DNA of 64,000 nt from Lottia gigantea (taxonomy: Eukaryota > Mollusca > Gastropoda > Lottiidae). The notes below the pieces were generated by a model. It made no database searches. It saw nothing but the letters and a program-made list of their open reading frames with translations, and was not told the origin of the DNA. Positions within the stretch are counted from its first letter, which is position 1. Each line of letters opens with the position of its first letter. Below, one piece after another: positions 38,301-53,943 of the stretch. Where the stretch lies: NCBI RefSeq assembly GCF_000327385.1, contig NW_008709715.1, forward strand, positions 1,352,752 to 1,416,751. Reading direction: 5' to 3'. The position numbers and the translations under genes were made by a program.

Positions 38301-41286
38301 AAAGACATCTAGCTTCTGTTCAAAATAAAAATGGAGATTTGTAAGTTGTTTTTACAGATATCAGAGAGAAGAATATGTTTGAAAAATGTGAATTGCATTA
38401 TAACTCTTCTGCTTCTTTTCTATGTATGAGTTGGCAACACTTATTCTCTATCAGTCCTAATTCAAGCATTTTTTTAGTTTAATTTAAAGGACCAACTGGT
38501 AAAAAGGATCCTTTATTGTTGTCCTTTGTTAATATAGTTCTTCTTTCTTTCACTTAATTTTCCAGATTTCATATTTCAGAGTCAATGATTTTATAACTTA
38601 TTTTTCTAGACCAATACATTTAGCTGTTATAAATGACCAGCTACCAGCCTTACAAAGTTTTCTTGGTGTCATGTCTACATTACCAAACTGTAATCATAAA
38701 GTCAATTCATTTAACTATCTCAGACAGGTAAGAAACAACTCTAATTTCTTAAAGGGATTGTAGAGAGTTTTTTTGGCTTTTTCTATGTGTATCGGGTCCA
38801 TTGATGGCTTCTACATGCATAATTAGTCCCATAAATCTCATTCTGATTGAAACTGATTGAAATATTTCCTTTGTGTATTGCAGACACCTCTTCATTTAGC
38901 TGTATTAACTAAACAGCCATCTGCTATAGAATTATTATTACATTATGGTGCAGATCCAGGTATTATGGATAGATATGGTAATACAGCTGCTAATTTAGCT
39001 GTACAATGTAACAATATACCATGTTTAAAATCATTGTTAAAATATCTACGACCAGGTGTTAAAGCCACATCTCCATTCCCAGAACTTAACTATATGAATT
39101 ACGGAGGTAAGAAGAATATTGTACATGGTCAGTTGTGGGTTTTTGCTCATTTCAGCTCCCATCTATCATGTTTTATTAGTTTTTATAACTCATTGACTTT
39201 GGAACCATATCTGGGTTGGAGAATCCCCAAATTTTGCGTTCAGAAAATCAGATAGTATGGAAGAGTAGAGAGTTTTAGATGGTTATGTTGATATTTTATT
39301 CTAGGATTTTGTCCTGCCCACATTGCTGCTCAGAATGGTAATGTAGAAATATTAAGATTGTTATATAAAGGTAAAGCCTGTTTAGATTTACCTGATGGTA
39401 AAAGTGGAAGAACACCATTACATCATGCTGTAGAGAGTGATGATCTATCTGTAGCTAGTTATTTGCTTATGGAGGTAAGTTAGCATAAAAGGGATTGTAA
39501 AGAGGTTTTCTGAACTTCTTATGTGATTCTTGTTCTTGCAATACCATTACATCTGAGTCTTCCATGACGTCACTATCACAAAGGTCCTTAGAATTTGTTG
39601 GCATTGAATTCAAAAGAATTACTTGATAGTTATTTCATCCATTCTAGGCTGAAACTGACGTAAATGCTCAGTGTTTTGATGGTAATACACCGTTACACAT
39701 TGCGTGTGGTCGTAACTTGGTTGGTATGGTGGCATTATTGATCACAGCTGGTGCTGATAAAGATATAGAGAATGAAGAAGCTTATGATGAAGGTTATGAT
39801 TCTGAAAGTGGTGATGGTCCACAATCTGATAGTAGCAGAGAAAAAAGAGGAATGAAACCATCAGATTATGTTAAAGATAATGAACAGGTATTGTCCAAGT
39901 ACTTCTACCTACTCAATTATTCAACCAGTGTTAAAATATTTGTGGCTGTTATATACTATTGAAAATATACATTTTTGTCTTTGAGCTTAAACTCTTGCTT
40001 TAATACAGTCTACAGTGGAAATTTTAACCAATAGTCTGAAATTCAGAGTAAGAGTTCAGTCATGCTTTATTGTTTAATGCCCTTCCAGACACCCTCAACC
40101 ACTTTCTGTCATTTGACAGCAAGAGTAGGCAAATTACCTCACCGGAAGGGAAGTAACTCTTAGTAAGATAGGGCTAATTCAGACGACAATGACAATAGTT
40201 GGTACTCCTGATGATGATAATGCATATAATATATTATATATTATAGATTTTACGTGTATTATTTGGAGATCTCACAACAACTAATGATGATAATGACTTA
40301 GAAACAGATGGAGGAGATTTTACCCCATCAACAAAGCCTGTAAAATCTTTCACTGAAAATGGTCTTGGTAATTTAGATCCTATTTTGGTTTATTATTTCT
40401 AGCTAATAACAGTAACATATTTTCTAAAGGAGTTGATGGCCTTCGTTCACACCATTCCAATTATTTAGTTGAAATATAAGGTATCTTAATGTTCAAGCAT
40501 ACATTGACACAAGGACTACCAAAACCCTTTACATAAAAAATATCAGTTCTGGTTGATAAAGACTTGCCACACTCATATACATTAATTGGCTTCTTACAAT
40601 AATAATATAATTTTACATTTCAAAAAGATTTCTTATACGGATTTAGCAGTAATTCGAACAGGAGATGATGATAAATCAATATCAATATGTTGATCTTGTT
40701 TTCTAGGGGGAGATTTAGATAAAGTAGATTATAGAAGAAGAATAGAGCTGTCTAATTTATTAGATCCTACTTATACTGGTAAAGATATATATAGTCTAGC
40801 CGATAAACTTGGGTTCTCCCATCTTAAAAATGCTCTAGAAGGTATACAAACATCTGATACAAGTCCAACTAGATTTCTTTTGGATTATTTTGAGGTATGC
40901 TGTTTCAATTTAGTTATTTAAACACTGGTATTTATGTCATTCTTTCTAAACCGAGGTACACGGGTTCAATCATGTTTTAGGTCAAGATAGTAAACATTTT
41001 AAATTTTCAACCTTGTTTCCTCTGTTAAAGATGCAAGTCCCAGGTAGGTGGACTATATAGTCATATAGGCATTGCATATAATTCAAAATTTAATGTATTA
41101 TTTATCATTTTTGCTGCTGATCTTTTAGGTCATGATATTATAGAGTACATTAACTAAATGATTTGGATTACAAAATTTTGTTTTTATTTTTTATAGACGT
41201 ATGATGGTACAGTTGCTCAATTAAAATCAACTCTAAAAGAAATGGGAAGATTTGATGCTGTTTCTATTTTATCACATATCTCTTAA
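32363..41286 (+). CDS. NFKB1: NF-kB p100/p105 homologue: Rel homology domain, NLS, six ankyrin repeats, death domain
   Basis: Twenty coding exons: 32363-32474, 32901-33067, 33387-33532, 33616-33666, 33844-33977, 34397-34558, 34889-34993, 35362-35459, 35964-36102, 36399-36551, 36942-36983, 37455-37874, 38181-38340, 38610-38727, 38884-39106, 39305-39474, 39648-39887, 40247-40367, 40707-40894, 41197-41286. All phases agree and sum to 3039 nt (1012 aa). The DNA-contact loop RFRYECEG is at 64-71; the dimerisation domain carries [34 protein letters not shown] is at 377-383, followed by a short Gly-rich stretch (399-414). A 140-residue spacer has three 6-residue repeats (EQPRKV type). Ankyrin repeats span about 627-845, then an acidic linker, then a death domain (about 922-1005). 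The precursor's C-terminal half would retain the Rel half in the cytoplasm until processed (family knowledge). A TTTCAG acceptor at 32358 indicates an upstream 5' UTR exon. Vertebrate NFKB1 and NFKB2 are co-orthologues, so the symbol is approximate. Confidence 0.96.
37058..37157. repeat. 20-bp tandem repeat in NF-kB intron 11
   Basis: Unit CAGTAATTAGTGATTACAAA, about four copies, the central three perfect. Lies between the 42-nt exon 11 and the large exon 12. Confidence 0.9.
38484..38552 (+). repeat. SINE family B, 3' end fragment in an NF-kB intron
   Basis: GGACCAACTGGTAAAAAGGATCC then TTCTTCTTTCTTTC matches the 3' end of the copy at 42281-42584 (GGACCAGCTGGTAGAAAGGATCC). 5' truncated. Confidence 0.6.
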
Positions 41287-42250
41287 ATATTTGAACAATT
41301 TTTCATTCCATTGTATGAATATTGTCATTACTTGCTATAATATGTTTGTATAATTGTGTTTGTGTGTATGTACAACAAGGCTTAAGGTCAATTTAATTAC
41401 AAAAAATTTCCAGATTTGTTAAAAAACAAAAAATATCATTAAGAGCGTTGCTCAATCACGCCTTCCAAAACTTACAAAAGATTAGCAATGCTATTTTCTC
41501 CACATAAGTTGTTTGATTTGATAGAACTGTTTTCATCAAATTTCTTTCAGTTACTTATTATTATTCAATGACAAAGAGTTTGAAAATGTGGTTAAATATT
41601 TTGCTTTATGGAATGCTGGCTTGGACTAGTAATTGTATGTTATGAATTAAGTTGTTTTAGTTTTTGTTGTCAAAACATAAGTTAATTGTTACTAATAAGG
41701 ATTGTTATAAATTCTAAAAGTATTCAATATTTAATTGAACATATATAAAAGAGTTGCTGCCTCATGGCTAATGAAATATTTTACAGATTTTTAAAAATAT
41801 CTTTCAAAATAGTTTGTTTTGAGGCATGTAGGCATAATTGTTGTGTTTGAATTTGACGTTCATTACGTTATTTGTATTATATTATTTGTCATTTGTCATG
41901 CGTCATTTTGTATTTTATGATTATTTCTATATTTTATTTTCAATGTATTTACTATGCTTTCCATATTATTTTATCCTTAATTAGAAAAAGTTTATAGACC
42001 AGAATTTAAATCTGAACCAGCGTGGATTACATATTTTTTATCAACTGCTTATTGAGGTTATGATATGAGACTGGACATTCAAGGTTAAACTGTTATGGCT
42101 AAATGGACTTCTCAATGGATCTATCTTATGCACAAAGACTATTATTAGAAATATTAAAACAGAACTTAAAACTATTATTATATTACACATATATTTGATG
42201 TTCTTTATGGAAATTGGTACCTTTTTAAATAAATGTAAGATATTTTATAA
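41287..42250 (+). other. Probable NF-kB 3' UTR
   Basis: Non-coding AT-rich sequence following the stop codon. The first well-placed AATAAA seen is at 42228-42233, just before a SINE, which would give a 3' UTR of roughly 950 nt. Other weaker signals could be used. Confidence 0.4.
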
Positions 42251-42280
42251 CTCTAAATAGCTGATTATAGTTTGTTTTTG

Positions 42281-42584
42281 GTTTGAGCTTCCATAGCAGA
42301 GTCGGTTAGATTGTTGGTTCCATGATGAACATGGTGTTGTTTGCATGGTTACGTGGAGCAGATGGTGGCCTCGGTTCAATTCTTGATAGGCTTGTGATAG
42401 TCTGATGACCTTGAAATGATTTTCACTCATAATTCCAGTCTACCCAGCTGTAAATGGGTTTGGATAATCTGGGAAAAATCAATGCCAAAAGGTTTGGCCA
42501 AGGACCAGCTGGTAGAAAGGATCCTTAACTGTGAACCTAAGTTGTTATCCTTGTAAAATATACTTCTTTCTTTCTTTCTTTCTT
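42281..42584 (+). mobile_element. tRNA-derived SINE, family B
   Basis: The head carries an A-box-like AGCAGAGTCGGTTAGAT and a B-box-like GGTTCAATTC, spaced wider than in a tRNA. The body runs through TCTGGGAAAAATCAATGCC and GGACCAGCTGGTAGAAAGGATCC to a (TTTC)n tail. Distinct from the SINE at 30414: the two share only the tRNA-like head layout. A clear target-site duplication was not found. Other pieces are at 5588 and 38484. Confidence 0.65.
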
Positions 42585-43253
42585 ACATTATAAGATTAAT
42601 TCAAGTCACTAAATCTTAATTTACATGAATCTACTATGTAGTGTATAATTTGATATTATTTTGTGAATATTAAAGACTTGAACCCTTTAAGTGTAAAATT
42701 GGTCAAAGAAAAATTTGTGTCAAGTTTTTGGAACCCCAAAATACAAGAAGCTGTAAATATTTGGATGAAGATTCAAAATTTCTTTTGAATTATTCATAAA
42801 ATAATTTCAAATTCTGAAAAAATTTGGCTGACCATGTTACTTTAAACATAAATGATTTATGTGAAAATATGGGCATTATGTGTAGAAGGAAGTTGTATTT
42901 AAGGTTGGAATGAGAAATACTACAGATAGCTAAAATCTACTCTTCAAAGCAATATACCATTATTTTTTTTTATTAGAATCCTCAATTTATTAATTAAAAC
43001 ATTCATTGATATTCAATGGGTTTAAGATGAATTATATACTTATATCTACATTGTGTAAACCACATAATACCACAGAACAAAACATTGGTTTATAGTTGGC
43101 TAATATTTACTCTAATCGTTTGTGTTAAATGTAAGCAACATGATTATGCTTTGAAATTCTTTCCATTGTTTTTAAATACAGTTATATTTACCATGCTAGA
43201 CGGTTTTTTGCTCATCCTGTCATATTCACTTTCATGTGCATAGCAAATTGTAA

Positions 43254-43296
43254 ATGAAATGAAATGAAGTGAATGGAGTTTTACGTCCTACATCTC
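43254..43296 (-). repeat. SINE family A, 3' tail fragment, inverted
   Basis: AATGAAATGAAATGAAGTGA followed by ATGGAGTTTTACGTCCTAC is the reverse complement of the 3' end of the intact SINE at 30414-30792. Only the tail remains, lying about 550 bp upstream of beta-tubulin copy 1. Confidence 0.65.
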
Positions 43297-43639
43297 TCGT
43301 TGTGAAGTCATCTCTTTCACATGTTTGTTGAAATCAATCTTTTATGCAAATTCAGTATTTAATTTTAATGAATACCGCCTTTACATTACATATTAAAAAG
43401 TGAAGACTTTGTTAGCATGATTATTCAGTCCATGTATTGCGGAATTCCTCAACTCTCTACAGTTTTCATAAGAATAGTTCCAGGGGAAGTTTCACTATGG
43501 GACGCATAACCTGTTGAGTGAAAGATCGAGAATAACTTGGAAATAGTAAACTGGCAGAAAAATGCCGGATACAGTCTGCATAATATCGGGATAAGTTACA
43601 GAAGAGTTTCATTTCATTTGTCAAACTTACTTATCGAAC

Positions 43640-43736
43640 TCTGTTGAAATGTTACAAACAAATTAATGATATAATCCAGTTACTATGGATTAACAATAAC
43701 AGATTAGTAACTAACAGACAATCATTAGTATATAAG
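43640..43736 (+). promoter_or_regulatory. Beta-tubulin copy 1 promoter with conserved blocks and TATA box
   Basis: TATATAAG at 43729-43736 lies about 105 bp before the ATG. Upstream blocks ATTAATGATATAATCCAGTT with ACTATGGATTA, and AGATTAGTAACTAACAGACA, are kept in all three tubulin copies although other flanking bases have changed. GTTACT (43679) and AGTAAC (43706) inside them are inverted relative to each other. The left part GTTACTATGG looks like an RFX X-box half site, but the right half is imperfect. Confidence 0.6.
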
Positions 43737-43841
43737 CACTATTATTTCTAGTATTTAGTCATTACATGATTTATTACAATCCATAGTAGATCTACTAATA
43801 TATTCAGTAATTACTATTTTTACCTACCAAACTTTATCAAA

Positions 43842-45601
<1,760 letters not shown>

Positions 45602-45670
45602 ATTAAGACTTTCACTTTCTGTAAAGTCACAGTATGGCTACATGTAATTTGAAACTAATAACACTGCAAA

Positions 45671-45771
45671 CATAAATAACACAAGATATATGGATATACT
45701 ACTCCTGGGTTTATTACATACTACATTTCGAAACGGTATGTGTTATTATCTTGTGTTATTTATGTTTGCCT
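45671..45771. repeat. 22-bp perfect inverted repeat in the tubulin copy 1 3' region
   Basis: GCAAACATAAATAACACAAG begins the left arm at about 45668-45690 and its reverse complement CTTGTGTTATTTATGTTTGC lies at about 45750-45771, with roughly 60 bp between. As RNA it would form a strong hairpin in the 3' UTR. The same motif marks the junction of a duplicated tail fragment downstream of copy 3 (54971). Confidence 0.7.
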
Positions 45772-46582
45772 TCCTACTTCTATATGTCTTAAAAAATATA
45801 ATAACACTGCATTTTAAAGATATTTTGCGTACTAATAAATTGCCATTACATATGTATTGTGTTGTATATATATGTAATTCTCTGTAAATAGAATTATATT
45901 TATTATTTTCTGTAAATAGTGTTTTATATTTTATTTTAAGTAAATTTTTATGGATAAGTCACATGATATACCAGTACTGTAACATAGTTTGTATGTTTTA
46001 TTAAATTGTTTGTATTCAGAATATACTTTTCATTTCAAGCTGACAATCTGAAAAAAAATGTAGATGTTTTGCAATTACACACAACTTTGCTTCTAACAAT
46101 CTCATTTGAATTGATATTGTAACAAAACAGCACCATATAGTTTTCAAGAGAAGTTCATCAATTAAATCTCTCAGTTTACATTGTTGGAAATTTTCAATAT
46201 TTGGCACTCAGTAAAGGGCAGTTTTAGTAGAGATCTCAGTAATAAAATTCTAGCCAGTCCTGTAACTTTATTATCACTATAACTTAATATGACTATAAAT
46301 TATTATCTATACTATGAAGGTAAAAGCAAACAGTGTTATATCCTGTGTGGTTGTTGAATCTTTACTTACGCTGTAAATTTGCAATCGATAATTTTATTGC
46401 TCTTTTCGACAGGAAATAATCTAGTTCTTTTATATTGAAATTATATATCTTTTTATATATGTGTGCTCACCTCCAAACTTCCTACTAAATAACCAAAATG
46501 TAATAAGTAGGACTCTCCACATCTTCATAATGTCGAGCTATTACAAACTGTCATATAAATAACTGAATACTAAGATTGATAT

Positions 46583-46588
46583 TTTATT
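46583..46588 (-). terminator. Likely poly(A) signal of the BEN-domain gene
   Basis: TTTATT on the plus strand reads AATAAA on the minus strand, about 180 bp past the stop codon at 46766. Confidence 0.4.
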
Positions 46589-46765
46589 CCACATTACATA
46601 CGGCATAAATATTACAGAAATAACAACTTCATAGAATCAAAATAATTCGAGTTCGCACTGTTATACACAGGGTGAGTCTAGCACATATTACATATACACA
46701 ACTGAGCCATACTATTCTGATGAGCGCAGGGGTAGTTGATCATGCCACTCACAATATAATATGAT

Positions 46766-49137
46766 TCAATTTCCTTGATTAGCACAAGGGATATTCCCTT
46801 GATTGGCACTAGGGCGAAAACCATTCATGCCTTCATTTTGGTCTGTTAAACACTGAGATAACAGGATAGAATATCTTATAGAATCGTTTATCATTGACAC
46901 ACAGTCTGACCAGCTAACTTCCATACCAGTAAACATATCAAACGTGAGTTCTTGAATAATTTTCAACTTGGTTACATTTAAACATCCTTTCTTCATACCA
47001 TCTTTCAATTCACCGATATTAAACATTCTATACATCAAATTCCTGGCAAATACTTCTGGTGTCTTCGACTGGAATTTGATATCTTTCAGAGAATCCATTG
47101 TTATCATCCATGGATCATTAAGTTTGCAGTGTTCCATACTCCACAACATTCTTGAAAATAACTCCATCGGTGTCAGGGAATCGTTACTATCAATATCAAG
47201 TGGTAAGGACGAGGTAAATGATTGATTGACTGCGGTGGTTGTTGTGGTAAAGCAAAGTTCTTCTTTGAAAAGTGGCAAAGCTACTGAACGCGGCTGTTGG
47301 AATAGGAAATCATATGAAGCTAAGAAAGATGAAATATTCTGCTCTTGGAACAGGAAAGAAGGTTCAACCAGTTGTTTTTCTTGCACTTTGAAGAAATCTG
47401 TTATACGTTTTTGTACCAATTTAAAACTAATAGCCTTTTTCTGAAAGTAAAATGTTACCAACTATTATAGTAATGATGGTCGTATATAGTGCTCATTAGA
47501 AACAGTCTAATCAAAGTCTAATCTTAAAAATTTTATAAATGATCACATACCTACAACCTACCTACGATATAGTTGCCTAGGTATAAATTTATCAGAGGTA
47601 ACACATAATCCTATAGTCTGTATCCAGAACTTGATGTCGTGAATATTCAGGACACATATAAGTATCTATGCCATGTTTCACACCGATAGCATTACGGGAA
47701 GGCGGGATCGGCGAAACAGCAAAAGTGTCAAGATTTCTGATGCCATGATTTTTCTAAAATAGAATCTGTAGAATGATATTGAGACCTACCTTGTTGGTGA
47801 GAGTTGGTAATCTACTTCCAACTTTGTTTCCACTTTTATCAACTTTACCTGAAAATAACATAATAAAAAATCTCAATGCTAATGACATGGTAACTGTGGC
47901 ATCTATGTCGCGAAATTGACCATATAAAAATATATACGTGTAGCTTATAGATTTCAGCGTATCATTAAATAGAAGTCAAATTTGTGACGTATATATGTAA
48001 TGAAATATATATGGTCAAAAAAAAAAAACCTTTCGACTCACAAGCTACTACCATTTGATTGATTGGTCAAGTATGAACAAGTTATCTTACCCTTTTCTTG
48101 CTTCTTGCTCTTCTGAACATTGGGGGTTGACGATGTGAGACCAATGGTCGTTCTTCGTCTTGATTTTAGTGAATCCTTAGTATTTTCAAAAGTTAAGGGA
48201 GAGATTCTTTTTTTCAACTCAGCTGGCCTGTCATCAAATACGGAGTGTCTCCTAGGTGCTATCGGACTTGGTGAATCATGTCTATTCAGACCAACTGTTG
48301 GAGATGTAGGCCTTGGGGTAGAAAAGCGTCTTGATGGTGTGGATTTCTTTGCAGGAGTATTCGAAAGACCAAAATATCTAGATACGTCTAACCTCTCACT
48401 TTCATCAACTAACCATTTCATGTTATCTGTAGAGGATTCCAATTTAAGATCAAACAGTTTATTTTTAGAAAAGGTGTTTTTGATGAATAGAAAACATTAT
48501 TCTTTTGATATTGATAAAGGTGCCTATAATTTTCGACCATAGGTCATGTACTGATTCGATATGGCATCAGGAACTGAACCATGGACAATATAGTTTACAA
48601 ATGAATAAAAGCAAACCTACCAGTTGTAATAACAATAGTTCCTTTCTGTAACAAACCATCGTCATATACTTTCACTGTAGCACCAGCAACCTTCATTTTG
48701 GGACCAATCAACTCAGTAACAGGGTAAATATTAGTCCTTAGATCATCTTTAAAAGCAACCAGAGCAAACTTGGCACCACCTGAAATATATTCAGCCTTCT
48801 AATCAACATTGAAACAAAGTGAAGATATAGTTTGCATTTGAAATGAATTTGCAATGTGATAACTTGATATCTATTCTATCGATGCTATCGCTATCGCGCC
48901 CGGACGCTTTTTTCCTTCAAACTATCCACCAACCTCTAGTTATCAAAGACTCGAAATATTTAACTGGCATAGTTCTGCCGATAGTATTGTGCTTTATCAA
49001 TTGTACATTATGTCAATATGAACAATTTGAATGACATTGGATATAAATTTCATTTACTGAGTGTTTGCGATTAGAACTAATAGAAGGAACTTAATGAAAG
49101 TTATTCGAAACTTACCGATAAATGAAGATCTCGACAT
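46766..49137 (-). CDS. BEN-domain protein with a PCNA-interacting (PIP) box
   Basis: Exons on minus are 49137-49116, 48779-48621, 48426-48091, 47848-47790 and 47440-46766, with matching phases, giving 416 aa. The N-terminus (about 8-60) has a small beta-type segment (FALVAFKDDLRTNIYPVTELIG) like the N-terminal region of BEND5-type proteins. Residues about 61-172 are Ser/Pro/Arg-rich, probably disordered. QKRITDFF at 202-209 is a textbook PIP box (Q-x-x-I-T-D-F-F). The C-terminal part (about 300-385) fits the BEN fold pattern, with FARNLMYRMFNIGEL, then LNVTKLKIIQEL, then W..CV..IND.IR. BEN domains bind DNA or chromatin proteins; PIP boxes bind PCNA. Together they suggest a nuclear chromatin factor linked to replication or repair. 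The tail ends in two ANQGN repeats. A truncated duplicate lies at 53944-54281. Confidence 0.75.
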
Positions 49138-49439
49138 ATTGAATCCACTGACAACACGTTTCACTTAACTCTGTGCTTACGACAAGAAGAGTGGTGCTTC
49201 AGAATAGAAAATCATCATTTTAAAGGATTTAAAAGCACGATGACATTACACAGGATCGTGGCATGTTGGCAACTAATCAGACCCTGGTATTTGGTTTCGT
49301 AAAGACTTAGGTGTCTATTAGGCTACGGATTAACCAACTGGTTTAGGATTATCGGGTGAAAAGATTAATTAACATTACTCCAGGCTCGTTAGAGAGATAG
49401 TTATTTGTCCTAGTGCAATAAAATACAAACTTGATATTA

Positions 49440-50698
49440 AAAATATATTACAAAAATAAAGATAAAATTCTCTAATTGATTTTAAATGAAGAAAACACAG
49501 AATATAGCATTCACTATATTTAGATGTAGTAACCATAGCCTCCAATAGAATCAGGACGATGGCAATATTTAGATCGAATTTTTGTGATTACATGTCCATT
49601 ATACCTTCAAATCAGGTTAGATTATTTCCCATGGATTTCTAATATTTATAGTGATGTTTCTCAATTTGTAAAAGTCATGACTATCGGAAGTTATTGTGAA
49701 TTAGGCGAATATGTTTATAAATGTATGGGGATTAGATTTAAATATTTGAAAAGTATTTTGTAATTTGGTATTTCTTTTTTTGCAAATATTTGAAAGGTAT
49801 TTTGTAATTTGGTATTTTATATATTTGATAGGTATTTTGTAATTTGATATAATTGTAAAGAAGTATATATTTATATTTATATATTATTGTTATTGCACAT
49901 TATGTTCTATGAGCTGGAGGCCTTATATACTGAAATAAAGATTAAAGAATAAAGATAAAATTTTCTTTTTAATGTTACCTCTCTGAGAAAAAAAATGATG
50001 TGCTACATAATTTGTGATCATTCCTGATTCTAAAAATAATGCCATTTTATTGACCAGCTGTTACCCGGCTTCACTTAGATGCTCGCAATGTACTTCACAA
50101 CAGGAACGTAGTTTTAAATCAGTTATTTCATACCTAGTCCATCCTTCTCAGAGTGACCGACGGATCTGTCGACTGGGCTGGTGCAAAATCACTCTCAATA
50201 TCAGCATCAATGAAAGTGTCGATTTGGTACCCTTTTAGATATCTTATTTCTGCAATTTCCGATAGTCCTAGTCCTTGTGAGATCGTCCTCAATTTCGTTC
50301 CCTTGTATGCCAACATGAGATGGAATCTTTGCCATTGATTAGGAACTATAGAAATCGTTGAGATTCGAAAGTCAAGCTACTCAGCACTAGTGTTCCTTTG
50401 ACAACAAAGCTTAGCTAGTCAATTGATACTACATAATTTGAATGATACTGGTCTGTGAAACATCCACATACAGGGTTGTATGTGAGGGTTCGAAAACGCA
50501 GAGCGAAATCGTCCAAGGTGCAAACAGTTTTTTGACATACCATATACTTTGATTCAAAACAAGCCAAACAAACTAGATAATAAATATTTATCTTATAAAA
50601 GCCTTGATAAAAACGTCATATATTATACATTTTTAATAGTAATTAAATTTCAGGCCATTCGCAAGCACGATTGAACAGCACCTAAAGGACCATTCATA
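49440..50698. other. Intergenic between the BEN gene and tubulin copy 2
   Basis: Contains the three-unit repeat at 49740-49850. GAGCTGGAGGCC at 49913 is followed by an AATAAAGATTAAAGAATAAAG run that resembles the A-rich 3' end of a retroposed element. AATAAAGATAAAAT also occurs at 49456. Open frames at 50014-50338 on both strands overlap and were not accepted as genes. Confidence 0.4.
49740..49850. repeat. Three-unit tandem repeat, about 35-44 bp
   Basis: Each unit contains ATTTGAAAAGTATTTTGTAA followed by TTTGGTATTT or close variants; spacers differ in length. Confidence 0.75.
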
Positions 50699-52502
<1,804 letters not shown>

Positions 52503-52606
52503 TTTGATAAAGTTTGGTAGGTAAAAATAGTAATTACTGAATATATTAGTAGATCTACTATTGAATTGTAATAAATCGTGTAATGACTTTATACTGAATA
52601 TCAGTG

Positions 52607-52715
52607 CTTATATACTAATGATTGTCTGTTAGTTACTAATCTGTTATTGTTAATCCATAGTAACTGGATTATATCATTAATCTGTTTGTAACATTTCAAC
52701 AGAGTTCATTAGAGT
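52607..52715 (-). promoter_or_regulatory. Beta-tubulin copy 2 promoter with TATA box
   Basis: On the minus strand TATATAAG is at 52614-52607. The conserved blocks described for copy 1 lie upstream in the same order and spacing, nearly identical to copy 1. Confidence 0.6.
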
Positions 52716-53943
52716 TGATGACGATACAAAACCATAAAGAAAGACAAGTAATAAGTGAAGTTAATTCTTTCGCAACTTATCAGTAAACAATCGATCGCGA
52801 ACCTTCCTCGATCACTTTTCAGCTTAACGAAAACTGCAGAGAGTTGTCGAATGTCACATATAAATTCCATTCCTTGCTGAACTTAAAGGGATAGATTCAC
52901 CTTTTTCGGTGTTGAATATATGTAAATAGTCTTAAGATGTACTAGAAATGTATAAAAAATTGCCCTTTTCCTTCAAAAAAAACCTCATTAGCAATTTCAC
53001 TTTCTATTTCTACGATGTCTTTTCTGTATATGGCATAGTCTCAAGAAAAGACAACTCGTCATTTTAACACTCAGACGTGTAAATCTAGACACAATGGATT
53101 TGAAGGCTCAACTTTCGAATGTGAGCTGTGAACACTATTACTGCATGATTAGCTTAACATTTCCCGTTCCTCACACTATAAAGATACCAATTTGCCAATT
53201 TGGCGACGCTCATGATGGTGATAGTGCTCTGATCCGGCACATCTTGGACTATGGTAATCATTTCCACTGTTCCCTCATAATTAAAACGCCTTACAGAATC
53301 TTCCACATAACCACCGAAGCAGATATCAGAATCAAAAAAAGATGTTGGCAAGGTCCAGCTATAAATGCTGCTTCGCTCGAATGATGACAAAGGTAAAAAA
53401 TCAAAATTCTTCCTGCACCTTTTTGAGGTGTGTAGATCAAATCTTGTAAATACCAGTCAATGCCTGTCAAAGTTTGGTTTTACCCCCTACATGTACAGAT
53501 AGACTGAGGAGGCTGGTTTCAGGCCTACCCCCAGTTTGAAATGACCATAACTATATCAATTTTGCTCCCAAGATATAATATGTGTTTCATATGAAAGTTT
53601 GATGGGTCTTGCATTGAAATTCTTGACTTTTATGAAATACTCATTTACAAAGAGAGAAAAATCCCTCGAAAATTGCTTTCAGGAGAGGGTCTGATACATA
53701 AATGCCGTAGCAGTCAGACCATGTAAGGTAGGAACTTGAAATTTTGAACAGATTGACTTCAAATCGTTGTGCATACGCAGTTTAAATTGCTACATTATAT
53801 GTCTGATATTTTATCAAACGGCAATCCGTCAGAGTTTAGGCAGGAACTTTATTTACATAAAATTTACCATTAAATTACATCTCTGGTAGTTTTCATATGG
53901 CAGCATGTCTAAGTTTTGGTCTAACTACCTTCACAGTTGCCTA
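52716..53943. other. Intergenic, no gene supported
   Basis: Open frames on both strands at 53094-53390 overlap each other. The minus one ends a 78-codon frame of plausible composition but has no recognisable domain and no clear splice partner. The rest is non-coding. Confidence 0.4.

Noticed and set aside
48120-48542. 140-codon plus-strand frame over the BEN gene
   Set aside because: It is antisense to BEN exon 3, whose phase and splice sites fit a continuous protein.
53094-53390. Overlapping plus and minus frames of 96 and 78 codons
   Set aside because: Both strands are open over the same bases and neither has a family match or clear exon borders.
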